Assembly: GCF_027580225.2 (NCBI RefSeq)
Contig: NC_073355.2
Span: 18,605,501 to 18,669,500 of the forward strand
Source of the DNA: Misgurnus anguillicaudatus
Lineage: Eukaryota > Chordata > Actinopteri > Cypriniformes > Cobitidae
DNA: 64,000 bases
Reading direction: 5' to 3'
The translations under genes and the position numbers were made by a program. Shown here piece after piece: positions 11,401 to 22,225 of the stretch. Positions within the stretch are counted from its first letter, which is position 1. Each line of letters starts with the position of its first letter. The notes beneath the pieces were generated by a model. It did no database searches. It was given only the letters and a program-made list of their open reading frames with translations, and was not told the DNA's origin.

Positions 11401-14400
11401 TTGTAATCTGAGGTACTGAGTAGGGGTGGGACAAAAAATCGATTCTTGGATTAATTGCGATTCGGACGTGGGCCGATTCTGAATCAATTCACAAATGTCA
11501 AGAATCGATTCTTATATGTTAGTTTACAAAATAATAACGTGACGTTATCAGAACCAAAAGGCGGAACTCAACTGGGGGAGCGGTGATGCACACGGACAAC
11601 TTAAGAGCGCGCACTGCATGAGCACATAGCGGAGCTTACAAGAGCAGAAGAGAAAGAACACTTTAAATGCACACACACCGTGCATGTGGATCAACTCCTG
11701 CATGAGGCAAGAATGCGCATCCTTGTGAATTTTGGAAGTTAAAAACGACTGAGCTGCAGTGGCCTGGCAAAACACATTTGAGACATAAGGCGCAGCAACT
11801 CAAAAAGACCTGCGTGTTTCACAATTACTCTAAAAGACCATAATGACAAATTCGCATGTGGAGCAGCAGTTAACTTATGTGCGATCTACCGGCATTGCCT
11901 TTGCGATCGACGTATTGGACACCCCTGCCCTAAACCATCCGCTGACTGTTTAGATATAACATGAATATACTTCTGTAAAAATATGCACATAGTTTGTTAT
12001 TCAGTCGATGGGTGCGCTGCATTATATAAATACAGTAATACTGCCAATCACTGTGTATAATGATGATGATTAGACGCTTAACGTTAGTCAGTTCGTGGAA
12101 GTTAATTCCGGTTAACATATAGAATTAATATGTCACGTTTAATTACTATTTTTAATGTCTTACAACAGAAACAGGACATATATGTATATAAGAATGACAT
12201 TTTTTCCCTTAGTTGCATTAAAGTACAGTATATGACAGTTCAGAGACTAGTAGCAAAAGCGCAAACATTAGTCTGGCTTTGAGAGCAAATGTGCCGTAAT
12301 GACGTCACAGATATGCAAATTAGTACGTCAAGAATCGATTCTGAATCGAATCGGGACCCTAAGAATCGATTCTGAATTGATTCATGAGGGTCCAAGCGAT
12401 TCCCACCCCTAGTACTGAGCACAATGTTTTACATCTTTTCTGACTTCTAGCACGAACACCCACTGTACAGCACTCTCTTTAAACTTTCATTGACAAAACT
12501 AAAGCAGCCGCTCTCAGCGTCTTTTATTAGTTTTATTTTTCAATTGCGTGAAAGCATGTGTTGTGCAAGCTTATTTCAACGATTGCTCTTAAATAGCAGC
12601 ATGTGCAGTATGTTTACACACAACACAAGCAGAGGACATTGACAGTTCACGTCAATTTAAACCCGTCATTACTTCCGCTCACGTTTAAATGACAGCAAAG
12701 AGACTCGCCCACAGTCTACAGACCATCCCCTTATAGTAATTAGGACAGAAGCGGGCAAAAGAGACAGATTTAAATACCATGTGTAAACAGAATGCGTCTC
12801 ACTCGTCCGCTTGTGATCCGATCGACGAAAACACATCTTAAAAGCAAGTGTAAACAGACCCTAATAAAACAACATTCACATTTTTAAGCAAGTAATGTAC
12901 CTCCTTAGCTTCTTGTGAATGGTCAACAGAACGAGCTCTTTTAGGTGAGAGGAAAGGACCGTCGCTGTCTGATGGCTGTGTGTCTGATGAAGATGCAACT
13001 GAATGAAGTGACAGCGTTTCAGTCTCGTTTGCAGATGGAGAGGTTATGTTGGCAGGAGGATCTTAAAATCGAATAGAAAATTCAAACTACATAATAACTT
13101 TACAATGAATTAATATATAACTTGATAAAACCTGTTACAGCCTTTTATACCTGTAATAGCCACAGCATCAACTATCGTCCAAAGAGTGTCAGGCTTTTGC
13201 TCAATAATGTCTGCAAAAACATCTTCATCTACTTCTGTTCCAGTCTCGTCGGCTAAATAGATGTTATGATCTGGAGAGATCCCAAATTTTTGCTTGACTG
13301 AACACACAAAATGAACAGAAAAGCACAGAACAGAAATATGTGAATACAACAAACATTTAAATAAAAATTTAGCTCATCCATTATGTAACATACTAAATAA
13401 AATCTGTAATAAACTGAAACACATAAAATGTAAAATTGTAATAGTCAAATATCACAATCCAAAAGAAAACTTACCATCCTTAATCAAGTCATCATATGCT
13501 GATCCATTATGCTTTATGTACTTTTTATGATGTTGGTACTGCACTTTAAACAGCATTCTGTCGGTCACTTCGATTACTTGCTTTAAAACAAAAATAAACA
13601 TTAGAAACAAGGCATATACACTAAAAGGTTGTGGTATGCTGCTTTGACGAGCTACTGATTTACTTGTATGTTGACACACATTACATTTACACGTTACTTT
13701 AATTACCTCAAAGCTGGCATTTCAAAAAGGTTAAATTATGGTTAATGTTCCTTAAATTTCAAGATTTCGATTACCCTGACTAGAAGCATTACTATTGTAC
13801 CTCCACATGTGCAAGAAAATGGCCAATTTACCCACACTCACAAATAGTGCTTTGGAATTATACCTTTTTAATTACTTTTTAATCAGTTTTACCGTTATAC
13901 ACGTAACTTACTACAGACTCGGAAGCGGAACTTTCAAACATACTAAAAATCACAAAGGAGTCCTTTTTGACTGTCATTATTTATAATATCAAAAATAACA
14001 GGATTGTAACGTAAAGTCTTTCTTTAACTTTCATAACCGTCTGCTCTGCTTCAGCCCCGGTTTACAAATGAACACTGTGAGGACGGAAACTTCCCGTATG
14101 TAAAATAAACACTGAACCGGTGTACATCTCCGCGCCAAAATTAATCAAATTAAATTAGCTCGATTAAAAAACAGCAAATAGCCATACACGTACAAGACAT
14201 AAAGCGTTTTTGTTACTATTAAATGTTAGTTTTCACTAACAAAATTCATCAAATTAAAGATAAGATACAGCATGTTTTAAACTGGCTTAAAATTAATTGG
14301 TGCGTCATTATAACATATAGTCTCAAAAATTACATATTTTATAGTTATAATATACATTTACTACTTAAACTGACAAATAAATTGAAGTTGTAACCGTACA

Positions 14401-15384
14401 TTATCAAGAGGACAATGAAATTGATATCACACATTAGAATATGAAAAGTTTAGAACGAGGCAACAACCACAGTAATTCTCACAAAACTCCTATATAAAAT
14501 AGACTGACCGTCGACATTATATTTTTTAAAACAAACAAAAACAGGATTGTAATTCTTACCTTTGCCCTAAACTTCCATTAATTAACTTGAACACCATGTG
14601 CCAAAGGACAACTAGCATAACCGTCTGCTCTGCTTCAAGCCCTGTTTACGAATGAACACTGTGGCTACGGAAACTTCCCGTATGTAAAATAAGCACTGAG
14701 CCAGTGTACATGTCCGCGCCAAAAATCTTATAAAAATGTAATTAATTAGATTAAATAAAAAAAATAGCTTAGAACCATACATATAACGCGTTTTCGTTGC
14801 TACTGTAGTTTTGCCAGTTCGAAATGCCAGTTTCTCTATGGTTAAAGCACGTTTTCAACGTGTAATAAGCACTGAGCCAGTGTACATCTCCGCGCCAAAA
14901 ATCTTATAAAAATTAAATTAATTAGATTAAATAAAAAATAGCTTAGAACCATACATATAACGCGTTTTCGTTGCTACTGTAGTTTTGCCAGTTCGAAATG
15001 CCAGTTTCTCTATGGTTAAAGCACGTTTTCAACGTGTAATATTATTCAAAGCGAAAGTTAAAACCATACCATACGTTTATAAGTTAAACCATCTTACATT
15101 AAAGTATGTTTAAAAAAATGCTGCCATTAAATAAAAATTACAACACCTGGGGCTTTTAATGTGACTCTCTAAGGAATGATTATGCATGCTACCTTGCTCA
15201 CAGACACAGCTTATAGTAACGTTAAATGTTAAAACAGTATATTAATACAATTTATGAAATCAAATATAACAAAAAATAAAATTCTAAATCTTACCTTGTT
15301 TTTGTCTTCGCTTTCAATTGCATAAGTCCACCGACAGAGCCGCCATTTTTTCGAACTGACTTGATCCTCAAATGCGGACTGCAT
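8490..15384 (-). CDS. Transposon-encoded protein with beta-grasp (CIDE-N/PB1-like) N-terminus and SAMD3-like C-terminus, 8 exons, 487 aa
   Basis: Predicted join, minus strand: 15,384-15,295; 13,580-13,475; 13,297-13,151; 13,061-12,901; 10,997-10,662; 10,550-10,370; 10,263-10,136; 8,804-8,490. Every junction is GT-AG and phases agree (1,464 nt, 488 codons with stop), which I take as evidence of an intact gene. It starts MQSAFEDQVSSKKW close to the right terminus. Exons 2-3 read MLFKVQYQHHKKYIK…DETGTEVDEDVFADII…TLWTIVD, the layout of a CIDE-N/PB1 beta-grasp fold. Exon 4 is Ser/Thr-rich with a basic PKRAR patch (possible nuclear signal). Exons 5-7 hold FPRFLDTKGL and LLFGVETASKLLEKWD; the last exon has FKTHYVFGISYDAALHNMFTF and ends RAKVLN, like the C-terminus of vertebrate SAMD3 from memory. 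No SAM domain is seen. Function unknown; by position it may be the accessory protein of the transposon (TnpA role). Confidence 0.72.
9038..10077. mobile_element. CACTA-type MITE in the last intron of the 487-aa gene
   Basis: Ends CACTCTAAAAAAA (9,038) and inverted TTTTTTTTAGAGTG (to 10,077), each flanked by TA. Inside the ends are repeated CCGT/ACGG tracts. The core at about 9,200-9,400 and 9,600-9,950 is the same hairpin sequence found in the CACAG elements (GCTTCATGCCGCAATGCATG near 9,257; ATCACCATAGTGGTGACTTC near 9,661). No gene. Confidence 0.75.
11227..12870. repeat. Older repeat surrounding the 11,421-12,411 hAT
   Basis: GTGTAAAC motifs lie at 11,236 and 12,849, and the right edge ends in a CAGACCCTA motif resembling a common fish hAT terminus (AGGGTCTGTTTACAC). 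The boundaries are not resolved and no target duplication could be identified. Non-coding. Confidence 0.35.
11421..12411. mobile_element. hAT-type element in the intron between exons 10,662-10,997 and 12,901-13,061
   Basis: Ends TAGGGGTGGGAC and inverted TCCCACCCCTA with perfect 8-bp target duplications GTACTGAG (11,413-11,420; 12,412-12,419). Subterminal AATCGATTCT motifs occur repeatedly at both ends. It has no transposase frame. Confidence 0.9.
13900..15290. repeat. Right subterminal repeat region of the CACTA element, likely promoter side
   Basis: A block with CGTCTGCTCTGCTTCA, AATGAACACTGTG, GGAAACTTCCCGTATGTA and TGTACAT(C/G)TCCGCGCCAAAA occurs at about 14,038-14,140 and 14,621-14,723, and partly at 14,862-14,900. 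A roughly 110-bp stretch (CATACATATAACGCGTTTTC to AACGTGTAAT) is directly duplicated at about 14,757-14,862 and 14,930-15,038. Clustered subterminal repeats are typical binding sites for CACTA proteins. In the predicted gene model this lies in intron 1, and part of it recurs just outside exon 1 (CTTCCCGTATGTACAATTAA at about 15,402). No gene. Confidence 0.6.
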
Positions 15385-15594
15385 TGTCTCAATTATGTGA
15401 AGTTCCCGTATGTACAATTAACACTGCACAGGCGTTTGTAAATGAAGCACCAAAATATAACACCACTTTGGGGCGCCATTTCACACAAGCCGGTGCTAAT
15501 TTCACTAAATGTACACTTTTATTTTAACACTGTAACACTATTAGGAATTACACTGAAAATGTAACACCACACAATTTGCTGTGTACTTTCTCCA

Positions 15595-15799
15595 AAAAAA
15601 ATCCAGGAAAATTTAGTTAATTTGACACAGAATGACCAGCAGGTGTTCACCATTAATGTCTTAATCATCACTTCATTATCTCATTAACTTTAACACTGCT
15701 TCAGTGTTAAATTTTAACACCAGTCTTTATACACACCCATCTGGGAGTGGATTATATATACACCCACAGTGTTTATTTAACACCGGGGATTTTGCTGTG
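15595..15799 (-). repeat. Right terminal inverted repeat of the outer element
   Basis: Inverted, nearly identical copy of 925-1,120, ending CACCGGGGATTTTGCTGTG followed by TA. Confidence 0.8.
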
Positions 15800-15905
15800 T
15801 AGTTGTCATACTTTATTTGTGTTATTATGGGGTAATTTTAAGTCTATTTGATGGCTTCTGTTAATTGGTAAAAAGCACTTAAAAGGTGAAATGTTTGTTT
15901 TACAG

Positions 15906-16019
15906 GAACCCAAAAGTCCCACATCAACCATAGTGTTCAACGGCTCTCCTGGTCTTCTCAAATCTGAATGTATCAACTTTATAATGGACAATGTGAACAT
16001 AATATGTGGAAGACATTGA
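15906..16019 (+). pseudogene. Putative terminal exon of the decayed plus-strand gene
   Basis: After a TTTGTTTTACAG acceptor it reads EPKSPTSTIVFNGSPGLLKS then 17 more residues to TGA at 16,017-16,019. The Pro-rich start and hydrophobic spacing look protein-like and continue the strand of exons 56-209 and 691-765. Because exon 691-765 carries stops in frame, I cannot show that the three form a working gene. Identity unknown. Confidence 0.35.
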
Positions 16020-16219
16020 CATCACAGGCTGTGGAATGACTGTTTGCATTTTTTTTCTCCTCAATGCCCTTTTGCCATTAAGCACACAGTGACTTTAATT
16101 TATAAAATATATGCTTAAATTTTAATACCTGTACAAAACAAATGTACAATCAACTTGTGTAAATTGTCATTCTATTTAATAGATTGTTCATGAATTGTCT
16201 TTAAATGCATTGTGATTTC

Positions 16220-16540
16220 GGTAACACTTTACAATAAGGTTCATTAGTTAACATTAGTTAATGTATTAACTAACTTGAACAAACCATGAGCAATACATTT
16301 GTTACAGTATTTATTCATCTTTGTTAATGTTAGTTAATAAAAATTTAAGCTTTAATTGCTTGTTCATGTTAGTTCATGACAGAGTGCATTAACTAATGTT
16401 AACAAGATGTTAATAAGTAATTGTTGAAATTAACATTAACAAAGATTAATAAATGCTGTATAAGTGCAGTTCATTATTAGTTTATGTTAACTAATGTAGC
16501 TAACTAATGTTAACTAATGAACCTTATTGTAAAGTGTTAC
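16220..16540. mobile_element. Long-TIR MITE with 9-bp target duplication
   Basis: Ends GTAACACTTTACAATAAGG and its inverted copy, with repeated GTTAACATTAGTTAATG-type words throughout. Flanked by TGTGATTTC at 16,211-16,219 and 16,541-16,549. A 9-bp duplication points to a Mutator-like origin; an 8-bp hAT with a chance ninth match is possible. A fragment of the same family lies at about 39,955-40,135. Confidence 0.75.
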
Positions 16541-16873
16541 TGTGATTTCTTTTCATAATTTCAGACAGTTACTAAAAATTAGTACTGCATATACTGTACA
16601 GTATCTATACGTACACTGTAAAAAATTTCGCCATAATTTTACGGTAAAGTACTGGCAGCTGGGGTTCCAGCAGTGAACCGTAATTTTACGGTTTAATTAC
16701 CGTATTCTAAATTGTGCCGTTAAATAACAGTAATCAACTGCCAGCTTGGTTGCCAGATAATGTTAATTTACGGTTCTGCCTCTGTTAAAATACAGTTCTA
16801 CTTCCGTTAATTTACAGCTCCCCTATTTTAACAGTATGTTAATGTTATAATGCCCTGAAAGCAACTCACTTAA

Positions 16874-17311
16874 TGGGGACATATTATGAGATTTTTTTTA
16901 AGATGTAAACTAAGTCTAAAATAGGTCTGAGAAAAAGTGTGCCGTTTTGGGTGTGTCATTTAAAATGCAAATGAGCGGATGAAGTGCAACCACTGATCAC
17001 AATGGTGGTGGTTTGTTGCAATTGAAACTCAATTGTGCTGTGAAATATTTTATCTCTCTCTTTCTCTCCATACTAAATGGTTGTGCTGTGGTTGGATAGT
17101 GCAGATAAAGGGGGCGGTATTACCTTATTCTGACATCACAATAAGGGCCAAATTACAATGACCTATTTTTTCACATGCTTGCAGAAAATGGTTTACCAAA
17201 ACTAAGTTATTGGGTTGATCTTTTTAACATTTTCTAGGTTGATAGAAGCACTGGGGACACAATTATAGCACTTAAACATGGAAAAAGTCAGATTTTCATA
17301 ATATGTCCCCT
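16874..17311 (+). mobile_element. TTAA-site MITE, family K1, copy 1
   Basis: Ends TGGGGACATATTATGAG and CATAATATGTCCCCT between TTAA copies. The first base differs from the family AGGGG. TTAA duplication points to Kolobok or piggyBac-type mobilisation. Contains ATGCAAAT. K1 is my working name. Confidence 0.85.
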
Positions 17312-17940
17312 TTAACATGATTTAAAAAAACAAAATACAAGGACTTTTCTCTAATGTCTGTGTGAAATTAACATATTTCTGTATGCAAATTTGACTGTTA
17401 GGTTTTATGTTTTTTAACAGCACATTCTGTTAAATAACAGTAATCAACTGGCAGCTTGGTTGCCAGTAAGATAATGTTTTTTTAAGGTCTCCTTCGGACT
17501 GTTAAAAACCATTAGCATTCTGTGTTTTTATATCTTACACATTTAACCCTTTAAACCCCATTGCAAAATTCTTGGTGTCAAAAGAACACTGCTTAATGTG
17601 TCCACACTACAAAGAGTAAAAGAAACAGAGCCAATGTTGAAGTTAATGAGATACTTAGATGAGACTCAAGACTTACTCAGATTCTCTAAGATCTCACAAG
17701 AAGATCATCAAACAACTCCACAAACAGCATTACCATCTTCACTTATTACAAACTAGTATGATTTTATATTATATGGTCATTAGCTCAGAAGTAAATCATA
17801 AGGTGTGGTTTCCTGAACAGGGATTATCTTAAACCAGGAATAGTTTAATTAGGAAATATAACCAGTTTTAACAAAAATGCCTAACTAAAAACATTACTTG
17901 TGCGTTTTCAGGCAAAACGAAGGACACTGATGTTTTTTAA

Positions 17941-18378
17941 AGGGGACATATTATGAAAATCTGACATTTTCCATGTTTAAGTGCTATAATTGTGTCCCCA
18001 GTGCTTCTATCAACCTAGAAAACGTTAAAAAGATCAACCCAATAACTTAGTTTTGGTAAACCATTTTCTGCAAGCATGTGAAAAAATAGGTCATTGTAAT
18101 TTGGCCCTTATTGTGATGTCAGAATAAGGTAATACCGCCCCCTTTATCTGCACTATCCAACCACAGCACAACCATTTATTATGGAGAGAAAGAGAGAGAT
18201 AAAATATTTCACAGCACAATTGAGTTTCAATTGCAACAAACCACCATCATTGTGATCAGTGGTTGCACTTCATCCGCTCATTTGCATTTTAAATGACACA
18301 CCCAAAACGGCACACTTTTGCTCAGACCTATTTTAGACTTAGTTTACATATTTAAAAAAATCTCATAATATGTCCCCT
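17941..18378 (-). mobile_element. K1 MITE, copy 2 (inverted)
   Basis: AGGGGACATATTATGA to CATAATATGTCCCCT, TTAA on both sides (17,937-17,940; 18,379-18,382). It sits exactly at the end of the first duplicated block. Confidence 0.9.
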
Positions 18379-19005
18379 TTAAATGAAGTAATACTATTTG
18401 TGTCACAATCCTGTCTTGTGTTTCACGTGTCTATTGACTTGAACTTTTATTTTGAAGTCTCTGTTATTCTTTTGTTGCAGATTTCATTGATATCTTCTAG
18501 TTGTCCTGTCCCCTTATTTGTTGCTATGGACATTAATTGTTTCCACACCCACCTTTAATCAGCTGCATAGGTTACTCATTAGGTGTGTTCGACTTCATGC
18601 GGCGCTGCGCAGACCGATCGGCGGCTGACTTGAAGCAGTGCATTCCGGTTAGTATTTTTGTCCGACTTCAGCTGGTGCTGCAGGCAGGTGATTGTGTCAT
18701 ATGGCTTTTAAGTACCGCGAGAGCGGTTCGAGATCAGCCGCCTGAGTTAGCCAGCGCAGTTCCCGAAGAGGAGCTGCACGGGCTGTAATGACGACACAGC
18801 TGTTTCACGATTGGTCGGATTCACCACATGACAACAATCACGTGTGTTTCGTGTGTATTTTCACGCCGTCAGTTCCACAAATGCTCACAAATCTGTATTT
18901 TTATAACAGTTAAAGCTCTTTTCATGTAGTCGCGATGTTATATTGTGTCATGTTCATCAAAATAAAATGGATAAAAAACGTAGACCCCACAACATTGGTA
19001 TTTAA

Positions 19006-19442
19006 AGGGGACATATTATGAGATTTTTTTTAAGATGTAAACTAAGTCTAAAATAGGTCTGAGAAAAAGTGTGCCGTTTTGGGTGTGTCATTTAAAATGC
19101 AAATGAGCGGATGAAGTGCAACCACTGATCACAATGGTGGTGGTTTGTTGCAATTGAAACTCAATTGTGCTGTGAAATATTTTAACTCTCTCTTTCTCTC
19201 CATACTAAATGGTTGTGCTGTGGTTGGATAGTGCAGATAAAGGGGCGGTATTACCTTATTCTGACATCACAATAAGGGCCAAATTACAATGACCTATTTT
19301 TTCACATGCTTGCAGAAAATGGTTTACCAAAACTAAGTTAATGGGTTGATCTTTTTAACATTTTCTAGGTTGATAGAAGCACTGGGGCCACAATTATAGC
19401 ACTTAAACATGGAAAAAGTCAGATTTTCATAATATGTCCCCT
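19006..19442 (+). mobile_element. K1 MITE, copy 3
   Basis: Same ends, TTAA on both sides. It is the first part of the second duplicated block and nearly identical to copy 1. Confidence 0.9.
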
Positions 19443-21490
19443 TTAACATGATTTAAAAAAACAAAATACAAGGACTTTTCTCTAATGTCTGTGTGAAATT
19501 AACATATTTCTGTATGCAAATTTGACTGTTAGGTTTTCTGTTTTTTAACAGCACATTCTGTTAAATAACAGTAATCAACTGGCAGCTTGGTTGCCAGTAA
19601 GATAATGTTTTTTTACGTCTCCTTCGGACTGTTAAAAACCATTAGCATTCTGTGTTTTTATATCTTACACATTTAACCCTTTAAACCCCATTGCAAAATT
19701 CTTGGTGTCAAAAGAACACTGCTTAATGTGTCCACACTACAAAGAGTAAAAGAAACAGAGCCAATGTTGAAGTTAATGAGATACTTAGATGAGACTCAAG
19801 ACTTACTCAGATTCTCTAAGATCTCACAAGAAGATCATCAAACAACTCCACAAACAGCATTACCATCTTCACTTATTACAAACTAGTATGATTTTATATT
19901 ATATGGTCATTAGCTCAGAAGTAAATCATAAGGTGTGGTTTCCTGAACAGGGATTATCTTAAACCAGGAATAGTTTAATTAGGAAATATAACCAGTTTTA
20001 ACAAAAATGCCTAACTAAAAACATTACTTGTGCGTTTTCAGGCAAAACGAAGGACACTGATGTTTTTTAAGATATGTCAGTGCAAGTTGTTTTGAGTTTG
20101 GACAGCTCTAGTCTAATAGTGTAATCCCTAAATAATAGTTACCATTCTCGTGATCAGCGGTTGCTTTAGTAGGTCTCTTGATCCTTGGGTTTGCCTTTTG
20201 GTGTTATATTTATTCATGCTTTTCAATGTGATTTGAAAGACATTGAATATGGCAAAAAAGTATAAATAATTAATTGTCACTGACTTACGATTATTATGGT
20301 GCTAGTGTCATGAGTTAAAAGTAATTTATTGACTTCATAAAGAAGCTCATAAGTGATTGGATGATAGGCAACCCCTTATAGAAGTCTAATAATGTGACAG
20401 TGTTGATACTGTATAACCAGAGAAATCTTAAAAACATTGGGAATAAATGAAATAACAGAAGCGAAATACATACACAGACATCAAGAATCAGGCTATGAAT
20501 CTCAACAATGGTGACTATCAAATGAAAAGCTTCATGCTGCAATGCATGCTGGGTATTAGCATAGTACAAAACTCATTAGGCCGATGAACTGTTTTCCCAT
20601 TTTCTTTTGTCACCCTAGTTGAGAGTCATAGGCTGATTCTTGATGTCTGTGAGTGTCATCTGAGGATTGGTTTCATGTTTGCAAAAGTCCATATGTATGC
20701 AACTCTATCAAGATTTCAGCTTACTGTAATAACAGTAATTGTTTTAATGATTCTCATTCAAACATGTTAATACTTAGTCATGAATAACCCTACATACTAC
20801 TAATTGTTATGATTCAGCTTCATAAGGCTGGTAAGACAAACTACTGACCAATAATCAGACATCCAACCTCACAAGAGTCTATTATCTCTTGGTTTTCTTT
20901 GCCATAATAAACATGCATCATAAAGACACAGTTACAGCAACCAGACTGAAAACCAAGTAAAGAGCCCAACTAATGGAAACAGTGATCACCATAATGGTGA
21001 CTTTAAAGAAAATGCTTGTAAAGTCTAGTAAACACCTGTTTGTTCTCAGTAAGAACTTTTGTAAATGTATAACAGAAATAAAGTCAAGGTGGTTTATAAG
21101 TGAAGATGGTAATGGTGTTTGTGTAAATGTTTAATTCTCATCTGGTGATATATGGAGAGATTTAATGTGTTCTGTTATTTTCAGTTGATGTTCATCTAAG
21201 TCTTTGTGTCTGTAAGTATTTCTGCTCACGTCTTATCTTTTTATTTATCTTTTCTTTAGTGATTCTGTTTATTAGCAGCAGGTGTCCATCATTAATGCTT
21301 CAGTATCTGAACTTATTGACTTGATTTCAGGTGGATCATTAGGAAACTAATGTAGGGAATTGTGAACGAGGGTGTAGGGTGTGATTTGGGACGCAGTCTT
21401 TAACGGTGGACTCTCAGGGCCATAAATTCACATTATTCTGAAAACTGTTTTTTTACAGAATGCAGAATTTAACAGCAATTTTTTACAGTG

Positions 21491-21937
21491 AGTGTCTAAT
21501 ATGTTTAGGTGAATTTGGGTCAGTTTTACTATGAAAGTTCATAAATCATTTATCCTTCTGACTAATAACACTGCCATTTTGTCTACTTTTTGTTTATAGA
21601 CAGATTTAATGACAAAAATGTGCATAATTAAAAGAGTAGTTAGTTTTAATCATTTGTTTGCCCTAAATAAAACTAAAAACACATAATACACTTTTAACTG
21701 TGTTAATTAAGTTAAATAATTTTTTGTAACATATTTTAATAAAAATCTTGCTATTATTTTGTAAAATAAAAGTGTAAAATGTTTGGACACATCTGCTTTT
21801 ACACTATTTTGACCAGCAGGGGTCGCCAGCGTGTGTGGGTTTCGAACTGCTTTAAAAAACTGAATCAATTTTCGAAGCAATTGGTTCAATTGATTCGAAG
21901 CTTCGAAAAGCTTCGTTTCTCCCATCACTACTACAGA
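21491..21937 (+). repeat. Right-hand remnant of a TAGTGATG-type hAT
   Basis: Ends in TCGAAGCTTCG palindromes and CCCATCACTA (to 21,930). The sequence from TGTCTAATATGTTTAGGTGA recurs at about 43,580-43,688. The left end is not visible. No gene. Confidence 0.45.
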
Positions 21938-22225
21938 CAGAGATGGGCATTAATACATGGAAATGTATTTCAAATACAAATACAAAATACTGTGTCGAAA
22001 AATGTATTTAAATACAAATACAAAATACTGTGAGGAAAATTGTATTTAAATTTTGAAAATACACAAAATACATGTAAAATTCAGTGCAAGTATCCCTATT
22101 AGGCTGAAATCTATCTGGGTCTATTTCTGAATGCCAAAAAGTATTTAGATGTGTGCAACTGCTTAGAAACTTTCATTTTATTTTACATACCTCTTGCTTT
22201 CCCCTGCCCTGTAGGAAATAAAAAA

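Larger units (their letters stand above)
2483..15583 (-). mobile_element. CACTA/CMC (EnSpm-type) autonomous-like transposon, 13.1 kb, two genes on the minus strand
   Basis: Ends are CACAGCAAATTG (2,483) and the inverted CAATTTGCTGTG (ending 15,583), each flanked by TA. The two genes read from the right end leftward: an eight-exon gene with beta-grasp and SAMD3-like regions, and a tnp2-type transposase. The transposase homology (Transposase_21/tnp2-like core with D, D, E residues and a DUF4218-like tail) is what assigns the element to the CMC superfamily; the 2-bp TA duplication is shorter than the 3 bp usual for CACTA. The element is now disabled because a hAT splits the transposase. A related sequence at about 49,765 shows the uninterrupted TTAGTATTACTTT site, supporting TA as the duplicated target. 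Confidence 0.8.
925..15799. mobile_element. Outer CACAG-ended DNA transposon with about 200-bp inverted repeats, TA-flanked
   Basis: The left end CACAGCAAAATCCCCGGTG (925) is matched by its inverted copy ending at 15,799. Both ends are flanked by TA (923-924, 15,800-15,801), which I read as a 2-bp target duplication. The inverted repeats run about 200 bp and are nearly identical (for example the GGTGAACACCTGCTGGTCAT block at both ends), suggesting recent activity. CACAG termini are compatible with CACTA/CMC elements. Its interior at 2,483-15,583 is a second, coding element. A related left end is found at 46,794. It sits between decayed exons of a plus-strand gene. Confidence 0.8.
16874..20070 (+). 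repeat. Direct duplication of a 1.07-kb block (16,874-17,940 and 19,006-20,070)
   Basis: Each block comprises a K1 MITE followed by the same 630-bp non-coding sequence (from ACATGATTTAAAAAAACA to GACACTGATGTTTTTTAA). The copies differ by scattered substitutions. The first block is followed by an inverted K1 MITE inserted at TTAA; the second continues into GATATGTCAGTGCAAG. The spacer between blocks is otherwise 18,379-19,005. Confidence 0.85.
16614..21490. mobile_element. CACTG-ended (CACTA-like) element with nested MITEs and internal duplication
   Basis: Ends CACTGTAAAAAATT (16,614) and inverted AATTTTTTACAGTG (to 21,490). TA precedes the left end but the right flank is AG, so the target duplication is not confirmed. 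Inside are three TTAA-site MITEs, a 1.07-kb direct duplication, and the common hairpin core at about 20,470-20,640. The stretch 18,379-19,001 is different, with a GC-richer part (18,590-18,790) that looks like another short repeat. No gene is supported. Confidence 0.5.

Noticed and set aside
18537..18788. 83-codon frame in GC-richer segment
   Set aside because: Looks like a short dispersed repeat (GCGGCGCTGCGCAGACC); no domain or splice context.
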